Below are positions 1 to 11,302 of a stretch of 64,000 nt of DNA, in pieces (position 1 is the stretch's first letter; every line of letters starts with the position of its first letter). A program made the position numbers and the translations under genes. This DNA is from Hericium rajendrae (taxonomy: Eukaryota; Basidiomycota; Agaricomycetes; Russulales; Hericiaceae), in contig CM065878.1 in NCBI GenBank assembly GCA_033439255.1, positions 682,001 to 746,000 of the forward strand, written 5' to 3'. The notes below the pieces were generated by a model, which saw only the letters and a list, made by a program, of their open reading frames with translations, was not told the DNA's origin and did no database searches.

Positions 1-2913
1 GTCGACTCCATCCTCTCGCAGATCGTCCGCTCGTTCATATCCCGTGGCCGGCTCCTCATCACCGGTACCCCTCTCCAGAACAACCTAAAGGAGTTATTCG
101 CGCTCCTGAACTTCATTTGCCCGGAAATCTTCTCGGATTATGCAGATTTAGAGAGCTTCTTGCACAAGGACGAGGTCAGTCATGACGATGACGAGGCAAA
201 GAGCAAGAAAGTCGTGGAGGCCTTGCATAAAATCCTTCGACCTTTCTTGTTGCGGCGTGTCAAGAGTGATGTAGAGAAGAATCTGCTACCGAGTAAGTTT
301 CATGTTGCCGGTCTCTCGTGTACACTGACGTGACACCCTTTGCACTTTCAGAGAAGGAGATCAACATCTATGTCGGATTGACCGACATGCAGCGCAAGTG
401 GTACCGCTCTGTTCTCGAGAAGGATATCGACGCTGTCAGCGGCCTCACTGGCCGGAAGGAGGGCAAGACGCGTCTGATGAACATGGTCATGCAGTTGCGC
501 AAGGTTACCTGCCATCCGTACCTCTTCGACGGGGCAGTGAGTAGCAAGTCTTATCTAATTGATTGTCACAAACTTATGTCTTCAATTAGGAACCTGGGCC
601 TCCATACACTACAGATGAACACATCGTCAAGAACTCAGGGAAAATGATAATTCTCGACAAGCTCTTGAAGTCCATGAAGGAGAAGGGCTCGCGCGTGCTC
701 ATTTTTAGTCAGATGAGCAGGATGCTGGACATTCTGGAAGACTACTGTCTGTTCAGAGGATACAGTGCGTTATATGTTTACTCTCCATGCTCACGTCTTT
801 TGCTCACAAGTCTATTTTATGAATGACTTTATGCAGAATATTGTCGAATTGACGGTTCAACAGCACACGAGGATCGTATCGTCGCCATCGACGAATACAA
901 CAAGCCCGACAGCGACAAGTTTATCTTCTTGCTGACGACCCGCGCCGGTGGTCTGGGTATCAACTTGACCTCAGCGGATGTCGTGGTGCTCTACGACAGT
1001 GACTGGTATGGATTACGCTTTCTGCTTGTTCGCATATGTTCATTTGACTATTTCAGGAATCCTCAGGCCGATTTGCAGGCCATGGACCGCGCTCATCGTA
1101 TCGGCCAAACGAAGCAAGTTTATGTCTTCCGTTTCATCACTGAAGAGAGTGTCGAGGAGCGCATGCTCGAGAGGGCAGCTCAGAAACTTCGTTTGGATCA
1201 GCTGGTCATTCAGCAAGGCCGTCAGACACAGACTAAAGGTATGTGCGTTCTGTCGTTATATCGCTTGCACCTTCTAATGGCTCCTTAGCTGCCAACAAGG
1301 ATGAGCTGTTGGAGATGATCACCCATGGAGCGGAAAAGATTGTCAACGCTTCCGAACCGTGAGCCGTTCTTTTGTTGGCGAGCCTTATGAATGACGTCTC
1401 ATCATATCTATAAAGACTCGTGATCGACGAAGACATCGATGCGATCATCCACCGAGGTGAAGAGCGTACCGCTGAGCTCAACACCAAGTATGAGACCCTC
1501 AACTTGGAAGACCTCAGCAATTTCAAGTCGGAGAGCACGGTCCAACAATGGGAGGGCGAGGACTTCCGCACCGGTCAACGCAAGCCACTCAACTTCAACG
1601 TCCTGTCTCTGTCGAAGCGTGAACGCAAGTTGAATTACTCTGTGGACAGCTACTTCAAAGAGACCATGCGCGCAGGCCCATCAAAGGCGGAGAAGCCAGC
1701 TAAGATGCCTCGTGCACCTAAGCAGATCCAAGTGTATGTCTACCTCTATCTCTTATTTTTTTCTTTCAGCTCAATAAGTTGCCTTTCAGCCAAGACTTCC
1801 AATTTTTCCCTCCGAGGTTGGTTGAGTTGCAGGAGCGAGAACTGGCCGCATGGAAGGTTCGATATCTGCCGTATTATGTCTACTGGTATGCTCACGCCTT
1901 GCTGCAGAGGGCAAATGAGATCGCCGCTGCGCCCCGGGAACCGTTGGGCCCAGACGACACGCCCGAAAAGATTGAAGCTGATCAGAAAGCTGCTCAGGAA
2001 ATCATTGACAGTGGTATGATTTTTTCTTCGCATTTGAAAGTCCATGGACTAATGACGGCCTTTTCTACAGCCGAGCCGCTGACGGAAGATGAGGTGGCGG
2101 AGAAGGAGGCTCTGATTAAGCAGGGCTTCGAGGATTGGAGTCGACGTGACTTCCAGCAGTTCATCCGCGCCCTGGAGACGTATGGATGGTACGTCGTTTC
2201 TTCCCCTGTTTGATACGTGGTTTGACGGCCTGTCCATGTTAGGACTGATGACTTCGACTTGCTCGCCACCGAGATTCAAGACAAGACCGGCGATGATGTG
2301 GCGAAGTACTATCCTGTCTTCAAGAAGAAGTGGAAGGAGCTCTCAGGTAACGCGAACCTGTCGTAGTCTACATGATTAGTCGCTCACTTTCTGTCCAGAA
2401 TACCCGCGTATCCAGCAGCGTATCAAGGAGGGCGAACAGAAGCGCAATAAACGTTCCAACCTCGAGACACTACTCGCGAAGAAGATCAGCTCCGTCCGTT
2501 ACCCCATGCAGGAGCTCGAGCTGAACTATCCGACCACGAAGGGCAAAGTCTACAGTGAGGAAGAGGATCGGTACCTGCTATGCCGCCTGAACTACTACGG
2601 GATGCGGGCCGACGACGTCTATGAACGAATCAAGAAGGACATCAGCGAGTTCCCCGTCTTCCGATTCGACTGGTTCTTCAAGAGCCGGTCGACGCAGGAG
2701 CTGCAGCGCCGCTGCAATACGCTCTTGGGCATGATCGAAAAGGAGGCCGAAGGGAAGGAAGAGTCGATGCCGGCGACGAAGGCGAGCGGGAGCACGTCGC
2801 GGGGGAAGAAGCGTGGTCTCGATGATATCAAGGACTCGCGGGCATCGACACCCGCGAGCAGCACGCCTGCCGCGTCGTCGACCAAGCGGCCGTACAAGAA
2901 GAAGAAAACATAG
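1..2913 (+). CDS. ISW1/ISW2 (ISWI): ISWI-type chromatin remodelling ATPase, 5' truncated by window edge
   Basis: Nucleosome-sliding SNF2-family ATPase acting in the nucleus. Position 1 is in frame and inside the ATPase core, so the N-terminus lies upstream of the window. Exons I infer: 1-292, 352-536, 590-764, 837-1005, 1057-1238, 1289-1358, 1416-1731, 1770-1856, 1908-2013, 2071-2188, 2243-2346, 2399-2913; they sum to 772 codons. In order: SNF2 motif [18 protein letters not shown], helicase C-terminal lobe with [16 protein letters not shown] and the arginine finger motif DRAHRIGQ, then HAND, SANT and SLIDE regions ([34 protein letters not shown]), and a lysine-rich tail ending YKKKKT, probably a nuclear localisation signal. 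The 51-bp intron 1857-1907 is in frame and open, so its removal is inferred from family conservation. ISW1 and ISW2 orthologues cannot be told apart here. Confidence 0.95.
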
Positions 2914-3348
2914 TTCGGCTGGTCTCGCACTGTATTCTTTATTGCGCTTCCTATCATACAATACGTTAGATCCTCTGTACATAGACTTTTGCATTTGATG
3001 TTGACTGGCACGATTGAAGTTGCAGGTCAGGGTGGGATTGTGGTCCAGTGTCTGGCGTACGTAATGGGAGAGTTGTCGAAGCCGGCAGCACTTGTCTGTG
3101 CTAAGTCAATTGCTGCCAAGGCACAAGCTGATATGTTCCTTCGAGGCTCCTTCAGAGCATCGAGCATCCCTGACCTTGCATATTGACAAGCTGGTACACA
3201 GGCTACCGTGTACGTCGCATCATGATTGATTGACTCCAGCTGATCAGGCTTCAAGCGTCCATGATTGCCCACTTTCCACACACGACGTGGAGGAGTAACA
3301 CAGTTCCAGGCTTTGATAATGTGAGCCCAATATGCCTCAAATCACTTC
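2914..3348. other. Intergenic spacer
   Basis: This stretch holds the 3' flank of the ISWI gene and the 5' flank of the sugar transporter, which lie in tandem. No convincing coding exon, RNA gene or repeat is visible. Confidence 0.6.
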
Positions 3349-5345
3349 ATGGGTTCTAACAGTCCGTCTGTTGATGATTATACACAGGATATAAGCAGAA
3401 CATCCTCAAGAGATTCGTACGACAGTGACTTCCCTGATGTCCCGGATTATGTACATCCAACCCTCGAGCGCTTGGAAGGCTTGCCTCCCTCGATCCAAGA
3501 GGAATTTCGTGTGTACGAAACCCAGACAGCATGGTTCAAGCGCAAATTTGGCCTCAGCGGATATTTCCACACGTATACCGTGTGTGCCCTGTTCGCATCC
3601 ATGGGTTGCTTCATGACCGGCTTAGATACAGGTGTCGTGCATTGCGCGAATTCGTGTTCTTCGTCGATTCTAACGTGTGATCGAATTCGTAGGCTCGATA
3701 GGACCTATCACCTTGATGCCCCAGTTTAGAGAGACTTTCAGCCCTGTGACTCCACTTCTGCAGGGCCTCATCGTCTCTTCCATTCTCATGGCAGCCTCGG
3801 TCTCAGCCATCTTTGTCGGTCCATCCTCCGACCGATTCTCTCGGACGCACCTGTTCGCTTCTGGAGGCGCGATATTCGGCATTGGGTCTCTAGTCACGGC
3901 AACGGCAGGCAGTCTACCTATGCTCCTTGCTGGGCGCATGCTCGCAGGCATTGGGGAGGGTCTTTACTTGTCCACGATAACGATATATATTGTGGAAATT
4001 GCGCCGACAAATTCCAGAGGTGCCTTATCAAGTACAGTACAGCTGTATATCACAATGGGCATATCACTAGGTAGGGACACAGCTCCAATTGTCTCGCTTC
4101 CATTACGAGTGACGCGCTTTTGCTAGGATTCTTCGTCTCCTATGGCAGCGTTAAAATCGCCTCGTCTCTTTCCTGGCGTCTGCCTTTCGTCATCCAGACT
4201 ATCCTCGCAATGCAATTCGCCGTCGGCTCTCTATTCCTCCCTCATTCTCCTAGGTGGCTGCAGCACGTCGGACGTGTAGACGATGCCACGCGTACCTGGG
4301 GGTATCTCGGATTCACGGCTATCGAAATGCAGAAAGAACAGGAGTTTGTGCAGCGCCAGGCCAACGCAGCCTACATGGGTTGGCTCGCCACTGCACGGAT
4401 GCTGTGGAGCAAGGACACGAGGCAGAGAACATTCCTGGGTGTGTTCTTGATGGCCATGCAGCAGGTAAGGACTTTGATAAATTGATTCGTGGGCAGCATC
4501 ATGACCTTAATATATTTTCAAGGCATGCGGCATCAATGCGATCATCTATGTATGTTGATCAATTCTTTTCCTCAGAAAGGCGTGCTGACTATACGTTCTC
4601 TCAGTACGCCCCGGTGCTCTTCGCTCAAGCAGGCCTAGAACCGACATCAACCGCCTTTCTAGCATCAGGCATCTCCACGCTCCTCAACATCATATACACC
4701 ATCGTCGTCCGCAACTTCACCGACACCTGTACGTCCCCTTGCCAATCTCTCCATCTCCCTGTTCATCTGCGTTTGCTCCCCAGGGGGCCGCCGCAAGTCC
4801 GTCATCACAGGCGGAACGACCATCTCCGCCATCATGCTTCTGATCGGCACGTTGTACGCCACGCGCGCGTCCGAGCGCCCAGCAGGGCGGTGGATCATCG
4901 TCGCCTGTCTGTACCTCTTCCTCTTCGTGTTCTCGATGAGCTGGGCCGTCGTCACGCGCCTGTACTGCTCGGAGATCCAGCCGATCCGCACGCGCGCCGC
5001 GGCGATGAGCCTCGGGCAGTGCGCGCACTGGGTGCGTCTTGTCTGCCTACCCGTAACCCACCACTGCTCCTCCGCTCACATAGCGCACAGACCGTAGACT
5101 GGATCGTCGCGCTCACGGCGCCGCTGTACCTCTCCAAGTCCGCGTCGGGCCCGTACTTCACGTTCGGCGCGTGCGCGCTGCTGACCGCCGGCGTGTGCGT
5201 GCTGTTCCAGCCCGAGAGCCGCGGGATCACGCTCGAGGGCCTGGACGCGCTCTTCGAGGTCAGCCCGTGGCGCAAGCTGCTGGCGCGGTACGCGCCGCGC
5301 GCGCACGCGGGACGGGAGGAGCCGATTGCGCTGCGGCCTGCGTGA
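3349..5345 (+). CDS. MFS sugar/inositol-type transporter
   Basis: Plasma-membrane major facilitator of the sugar porter family. Exons: 3349-3631, 3693-4070, 4127-4464, 4523-4549, 4605-4728, 4784-5031, 5091-5345, giving 550 residues, normal for the family. A hydrophilic N-tail of about 85 residues precedes the first membrane span (GLDTG). Family signatures are visible: DRFSRTH in the loop after span 2, GRMLAGIGEG, R-G in NSRGALSS, a W-GRRKS loop in the middle, EIQPIRTRAAAMS, and PESRGITLEGLDALF after the last span. About twelve hydrophobic segments can be counted. The substrate cannot be told from sequence. A long +1 frame over 4254-5345 is a shadow caused by the G/C-rich third positions of this gene. 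Exon 4 is only 27 bp. Confidence 0.9.
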
Positions 5346-6910
5346 CCTGCGTGGACGGCTTTGTGTCGAGCGCGTGTGGGGAAAGATTGCATATACTGAT
5401 GCGGTGGTCTCGTGGGCGAATGAGAGTTGAGTCTGCGACATGTGAATGCTTGTTCAAGATAGGCTTGGGCGGAGTTGGCCAGCTGGCTGGGGCACCTCGA
5501 GGCCTGTTTGCACCAATGGCAGCGAGCTGTCATCTCAACTATGATACGCCTTCGTGGCGTAGGACGCGGCGTTCAGTCATTGAGAATTCTGAATTAGAAC
5601 AGCGTTCACACTAGTGTCAGCTTGCACGACGGCTTCTAGATCTATAGACTCCGGCAGAGGTAAGATTAGAATATGTCCGATTTGTATGCTGGGCCTACAG
5701 TCAAGCCTACAAAGTTCGTCCCAACGGACAGGCAAGAGGGACTTCATAGTGTTAGTTCGCGTCCACCGACATCCTCTGTGTATATATCGAAGGGCAGCAA
5801 GTATGTAACTTAGGTTTCCAGAACGACCTTCCTAGTTAATACGCTAAATGCTCAGGTACAAACGAACGCGGCCGACCTTCAACCATACAGATACTGACCC
5901 ACAGTGGGAAGACGATACCACGGCTCAGACAGCAGTGATTGAGTGGCACAATCAAGATCGTCGAAAAATGCCGATAACATGCACGCCATTCAACAAAGCA
6001 CAGCGAAAATCCAGGATAAGGAGCACAAGTCTTGATTCCTGTGGGACCGCGTACTTCCCAGACAGTATACCATCTCTACGCCTGCGCCGATCCAGGAAGC
6101 CGCACCGTACCAGGTGATATGCAAGCGAAGGTTCTAAAGATTAACTTCGCACTGTGAGAGCCGTCATCCACACAACACCGCAGCTGCTCGCCGGCGGATG
6201 ACACGGGGATTAGATAGAGTTTGTGCGCAGGAAATGACCAGGCGCAGTGACGCCAGATCGAAGCCGCGAAGCGTCGATTCTGTGCAGGGCCGACGGGCGA
6301 CATGACGCGGGCACAGCGAGGCGCTGGGAAAGAGACTCAGAGTAAGTGACTTGCCGCGGACGCGCGATGACGACAGTCTGCGTGGCCCTGTGCAGCCTGC
6401 ATTCCTGCGATGCGTACGGCAGCCAGATCTGATACCGTCATTCGCGCATCTGAGATGCTGTCGTCGGCCGCGCGTCAGACAGCAAAGACGTGGGACACGC
6501 GTGGCTTACGTTGCGTCCATCTCGCAAAGTCCGCGTCGTCAGAGGTCGGGTCTTAGGCGGCACATCCTGGCACCGCGCAGAACAGATGAGACACAAAATT
6601 CAGCCTAGACTGACGTTGCGCGCGAGGGACGAAAGGGCGGTGGCTGCCAGGCGGTCGTGGGGCGCAGAGCTGGGTGCGACCGTCGACGTATCTGATGCGC
6701 TTATAGGGGCATGACGAAAAGAAGCAGGCACGCACGTTGCCGATTCAGGGCGCTTCTGCGGTCGATGCGCGCGAAGCTAAGGTTGCAGGCATGACGTACC
6801 CGGACGGGTTCGGTGCGACAAGCGTCAACAGAAATCCTGGACGACGAGGGGCAGCCTGGGGCAGCGCAAGATGATGGATGTTGCAGCGCGTGAGGCGTCG
6901 CGCGGCGTGT

Positions 6911-6931
6911 AAACGGGGGTGGCCCCCGTTT
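6911..6931. repeat. Perfect short palindrome
   Basis: A 9-bp stem (AAACGGGGG / CCCCCGTTT) with a 3-bp TGG loop. It could form a stable cruciform or hairpin. No transcript or terminator role can be assigned. Confidence 0.6.
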
Positions 6932-7913
6932 GAAGCGAGTACGAGGTATTTTACCACATCCCAACGGAAGGGCAAATGGCGTGGGCGACGCCAGTGAGGG
7001 CGTGCGGCTCGGTCGATGGCGCTGAGAGAGCCGAAACACGGTCGGGATCAGACGCTGAGAGATTTTGGCCATGGGCCAATGCTGTTTCCAGACGCGTTCC
7101 GGGGCACACAGATCACACAGCCGCGGTTGAAGTTTGCGAGACTATACGAGAATAGGATGAAAGATGGATGACAGGTACGGGCACGAGGCGTTCGGGACGG
7201 GCGTGGAACCGGAGGCGGGCTGGCCATGCTGGCCGTAAGTGGCATTGCGTTGCTGCTGCCAGTCGGGTGCGTTGTCAACATCCGCCCGTGCGCGTGATTG
7301 GAGCCGGTGTGAAGATGACCAGCGGGCATAGACCGCAACAGCAAACACCGCCGCGGGCGGACTCGGAGCTATTATGGTATACAACGGACAACGAAAGTGA
7401 GGACTGTCAAGAAGCTGCTGGAGATGGACCTTTTAGAAGGCGTTCGATTTTACGAAAGGCTACACGCGCAGATGCGATAGGATATTGAGAGGTGCAGTGC
7501 ATGTGGTTTGGACAGAGAATTGTGATGCCTCCTAGCTGGAGGTGTGACAGAACTTACGCAGAGTAAGAATTTTCCCCGATGGAGCAAGCTGCACCCGGAT
7601 AGGCGTATTGTCGGCTTGCTGGTGAATACCAAGGACTGACAGATGGCTACTGTGCCAGCAAACGTCGATTCGGGATGATCGTCGAGGCCTTGGCATAAGA
7701 TGCTGAAACAAGTTGAGAAAGAGCAAAGCCGGGTTTTCTGGAGATGAAGGGGTTGAGCACAAAACGGTAGGTCAAACACGGCAGGAAGTTCTATTGCATG
7801 GGATGAATGGAGGAAGGAGGAAAGGGACGGAGGGACGGTGGCTGAAACCGGAGGGCGCCGATTGGGCGGGCCGACCGCCACAACTAGCAAGAGTCGGAGC
7901 CACCTCAAGCTCT

Positions 7914-7921
7914 TGTATAAA
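7914..7921 (+). promoter_or_regulatory. TATA-like box upstream of 8032 ORF
   Basis: The sequence TTGTATAAATT lies about 112 bp before the ATG at 8032, followed by a C/T-rich tract (7921-7975) typical of fungal transcription start regions. Function is inferred from position only. Confidence 0.45.
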
Positions 7922-8031
7922 TTCTTTCCTCCCAGCCGTCCTCTACGCCTTTTTTCCACCCATGTTCGCCCTCTGCTGTTAACACTCACCCCCGTCATCG
8001 TCATCCACGGCGCCGACGACTCCCTGTCGTC

Positions 8032-8901
8032 ATGTCGACTCCCCGCCCCATTCTCAAGCGTTGCTCCCGCCCCGCCGACGCCACCACCGTCGGACACCAT
8101 CCTAGCACTCCCCCCAATCGCATATCCAACACCGTCCGCTTCCCCCCATCCCCTACGTTGACGCGTATATGTGTTGCGCACTCCGCCTCGACATACGACC
8201 GCTCCCCCATCGTCGTCGGCCCAAACACCTGTGCTCTCCCCGCCCGAGGCTGTCCTGGCCGCACCTACGTCCCCGGCGATACCTCTTACTCCCCCGACAC
8301 CCAGCGCCATCTGAAAAACAAGGGCAAGTCGTTCCACCCGCGCGCGACGACCGCGATGGGCCTCTCCTTCGCTGCACCCTCGCTGCCGCACCCCGGCCTG
8401 CCACCGCTCATCCCCGACCTCTCGTCCGAGTCCGACGAGTCCGACGGCTTCACCAGCCCGCCGCACGACGCCGCCTCCATCTTCTCCAGCGGCCCCCTCG
8501 CGATACCCATCTCCGCCACACTGATACCCGACAACGCCGCCTGCTCGCTCACGCCGACGCCGCTCTCGTTCCTCCCGCACCCGCCGTGCGCGCCGCACCG
8601 GCAGCAGGGCCCCGCGGACGAGGACACGTACCGCACGTACGAGGAGGAGAAGCGGCGCCGCCGCGAGAAGGACACGCGCCGCGAGCGCAACCGCTGGGAC
8701 ACCGAGCAGCGCGCGCGCAGCCGCGGCGCGGGCGTGCGCGACCTCGCGCCCTCGTCTGCCGGCGGCGCGCTCGACGAGGAGGAGGTGGACGATGAGGACG
8801 ACGAGGACGCCGACTTAGCGGGGCGCTACAAGACGCTTGGCTCCGGCGCGCTGTCCGGGTTCGCGCTCGAGGCGGACGACGGGTGTCTGGGCGGGTTCTA
8901 G
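8032..8901 (+). CDS. Conserved-looking fungal protein, low-complexity, unknown function
   Basis: A single-exon frame of 289 codons starting ATGTCGACTCCC, preceded by a TATA-like element and a pyrimidine tract. The N-terminal third has a patterned segment (VRFPPSPTLTRICVAHSAS, then YDRSPIVVGPNTCALPARGC) that looks like a conserved core. The middle is Pro/Ser-rich, followed by a highly basic EEEKRRRREKDTRRERNRW helix and an acidic DEEEVDDEDDEDADLAGRY stretch near the C-terminus. That arrangement suggests a nuclear or scaffold protein, but I do not recognise a named family. Two long opposite-strand and +1 frames overlap it and are shadows of its G/C-rich codon use. Confidence 0.7.
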   Translation: MSTPRPILKRCSRPADATTVGHHPSTPPNRISNTVRFPPSPTLTRICVAHSASTYDRSPIVVGPNTCALPARGCPGRTYVPGDTSYSPDTQRHLKNKGKSFHPRATTAMGLSFAAPSLPHPGLPPLIPDLSSESDESDGFTSPPHDAASIFSSGPLAIPISATLIPDNAACSLTPTPLSFLPHPPCAPHRQQGPADEDTYRTYEEEKRRRREKDTRRERNRWDTEQRARSRGAGVRDLAPSSAGGALDEEEVDDEDDEDADLAGRYKTLGSGALSGFALEADDGCLGGF

Positions 8902-9654
8902 CGTGTACATAGCCGACGCCGTATCCTTCGTGCATGATTCGCTCCTTTCGGCCTTACTATATGCCATATTCCCTATTTCTGGCCGCCAGGCCCTCCCCTA
9001 GAGCTCGCGCATTCATCGCATGCCTCATCACGACCACGGACACTTCACGTTCTCCCCGTCATTCGTATCTATTCGCTAGACATCCACTTTTGTACGCAGC
9101 AATCCACATACCATTGGGCATGAGTTAATTCAGGCTGTACTTTATATCTTATTTTTTCGCGCGTGCTGCGATCGCATTGCAATGCGCATTTGTTGCTGCA
9201 CGTTCTCCCCGTCGATGAGCTGCTGCGAAAGTTCGCCCGACGTCAAGTGCTATCATGCTGTTTGCGTTGCATATATCACACACCTGCTTGGCGAGTGAAG
9301 GGAGGGGATCGAGCGGAACAGGACTTTGATATCACGATGTTGGCGGACGAACGTGCTGCTAGTCAGAAGTCTTTGGAGGTGGACGAGCGCTCCCAAATGT
9401 ACTTGTGGCGAATCACATGTTTCATACGTGCATCGAGCAGACGAAGGCGCTGGATCTGGTGGAGCGCGCGGGGAAACATGCCACAGAATGATGACGCACG
9501 CTACAAGTAAGTATATGCGTCCCGCCCACGTCGGCCTCCAGCGCCAGGCCCAAATAAAAGCGCTCAAAGTTAATAACAGCACTACAGCGACCGATGAGTC
9601 CCGCCATCCAGTCGATCATCGCAAGAATAGCACCGATGCGGAGCAGAAGCGCGT
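8902..9654. other. Intergenic, convergent gene ends
   Basis: 3' flanks of two convergent genes. Only short frames, none convincing. The AT-rich stretch near 9130-9160 may hold poly(A) signals. Confidence 0.5.
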
Positions 9655-10998
9655 TCACACCGCCTTCCGCGCCTTCTCCAGCCTCTGCTCCGCAACGAAG
9701 TGCTGCCGCTTCTCGAGATCTAAGTCCGCCCGCCCGCGTCACCCATCAGCACGCGCCGCACAAATGAAAAGCGCCGGGGGTACGCACCGTGCGCCCACAT
9801 CGCCGCGCCTATTCTGTTTGAGACGGAGAATATCAGGCCGAGGAGGGGGACGGACTCCAGCAGTGCCGCCGCGAAGCCGAACACTGCGCACCGGGCCATG
9901 TCAGTGCGGTTAGTCTGTGAGTGAGTCTGGAGTGCACGCACGGCGGTAGTCCCATTTGTGCTCGGCGACGAACACGGCGATCTGCTCGCGCGTCATTTTC
10001 TTCGCCTCGAAGTACTGCGCACAAAAATTCAGCACATCGGCACGCACGCGCGCGGACGGGGCGGGCGTACGGGGCGGTGCAGATAGCGCGCGGTGTCGTA
10101 TGCTCTGAACCACGCCGACACAACGAGCCCCACGAACGGGACGACATGCAGCGGGAGCAGCACCACTGCCCAACACACACACACGCATCAGCAAGGCCCC
10201 CACACTCTACTACGAGCACGCGGGCACGCACCGCGCTTCACGACGAGGGACAACGCCCACCCGCGCGCGCCGTCCCACCCCGCCCAGCTGCGCACGTCGA
10301 CCCGGGGCGGGACATCCCACTCCTCGACGTACGGCCCCCAGAACTCGGGGCCCTTCCCGCGCGACGCGACGGTTTGGTCCCAGACGCGCGCGCGCGCGAC
10401 GCGGAGGTTGCGCGCGAGGAAGAAGGTGAGCAACGCGGTCGCTTGCGTGAGCAGGAAGCCGATCGTCGCGTCTGCGCGGGGTCATTCAGCGGCGCAAGGG
10501 GCGTGCGCGGGGGGTACGCACAGGTGGGGATGTCGAAGGGGACTTTGAGGCCGAGGACGGTGTCGGACGATATACCGATGACGCGCGGCGAGCTGTGCAT
10601 CGTCTGGGTTAGCATATGCTCCGTGCATAGCTGTAGCACTGACTTCATGAAGAGCCGCACGAATCCCCGCTGGACGTTAAACGACAGGACCGCCTGGCGC
10701 AGTATATGTACATGAGCTAGCAGCTAGCAGATAGCAGCGAACAGGAGCCTGAGCCTACCCAGGCAAGGCCGACGGCCGCGCCGCGGACGACGCCGTGCTT
10801 GCATTTCTGCCAGATGGGCACGAAGAGCGCGCGGTCGGTCGCGAGGCGGTACGCGCCGACGACGACGTACGACGGGGGGAACGTCATGCGGAGGACGGCG
10901 CGCTCGAGCGCGGGCGGGGTGTTGAGCGCGGAGCTGGGCTTTCCGCGGGATGGATCTGGCTCGGCGAGTTTAGCGTCCATTTCTTCGTAGGATTGCAT
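9655..10998 (-). CDS. Polytopic membrane protein of a conserved fungal family, function unknown
   Basis: Reverse-strand gene with exons 10759-10998, 10522-10693, 10232-10471, 10071-10165, 9942-10014, 9788-9883 and 9655-9719, 326 residues. Soluble N-tail, then MTFPPSYVVVGAYRLATD, a membrane segment around WAVLSFNVQRGF, a second around ATIGFLLTQATALLTFFLA, the motif VWDQTVASRGKGPEFW, a further span VVLLPLHVVPFVGLVVSA, the loop YFEAKKMTREQIAVFVAEHK, span FGFAAALLESVPLLGLIFSV and a basic/coiled end. Four or five spans fit a small membrane protein with an EI24/RRT8-like layout, but that link is tentative. Exon 2 carries an extra open segment (10602-10645) with intron-like signals that may be spliced in some transcripts. 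It starts 304 bp from the divergent PRXL2-like gene, so the two may share a promoter. Confidence 0.75.
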
Positions 10999-11302
10999 TC
11001 CTGTATTCCTGGAGACTACCTGTTTATGAGTACGATATTAAAATGGAATGGATGGGATGAATGATGTGTGTTCGTCGACGGCGCCTCTTACCGTGTCTCA
11101 GAGCATCCGGATGTCGCGCGGACATGCTGTACGATCGGCACGTCCGACGATCGATGACATCAACAAGCCCTAACCACACGGCCTGGTTCCGCGTTGCCGA
11201 TCGCAGCCCGACATCGCCGCGCTTCTACTTCCGCCATGCCTTTATACTGAACGAACGTCCCACTCTCGAGTGTGCACTCCCACCCGACTCCCCGACTCCA
11301 TA

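Larger units (their letters stand above)
5346..8031. other. Long non-coding/unresolved interval
   Basis: About 2.7 kb without a supportable gene. All open frames are short, arginine- or serine-rich and lack homology that I recognise. It includes a hairpin at 6911-6931 and, at its right end, a promoter with a TATA-like box for the next gene. Confidence 0.5.

Noticed and set aside
4254-5345. 363-codon forward frame
   Set aside because: It is the +1 shadow of the MFS transporter in its second half and joins the true frame only in the last exon; the spliced model explains the conserved motifs.
7450-8598. 382-codon reverse open frame
   Set aside because: It overlaps the forward gene at 8032 and its own promoter, is Arg/Gly/Glu-rich as expected from antisense of G/C-ending codons, and lacks any motif.
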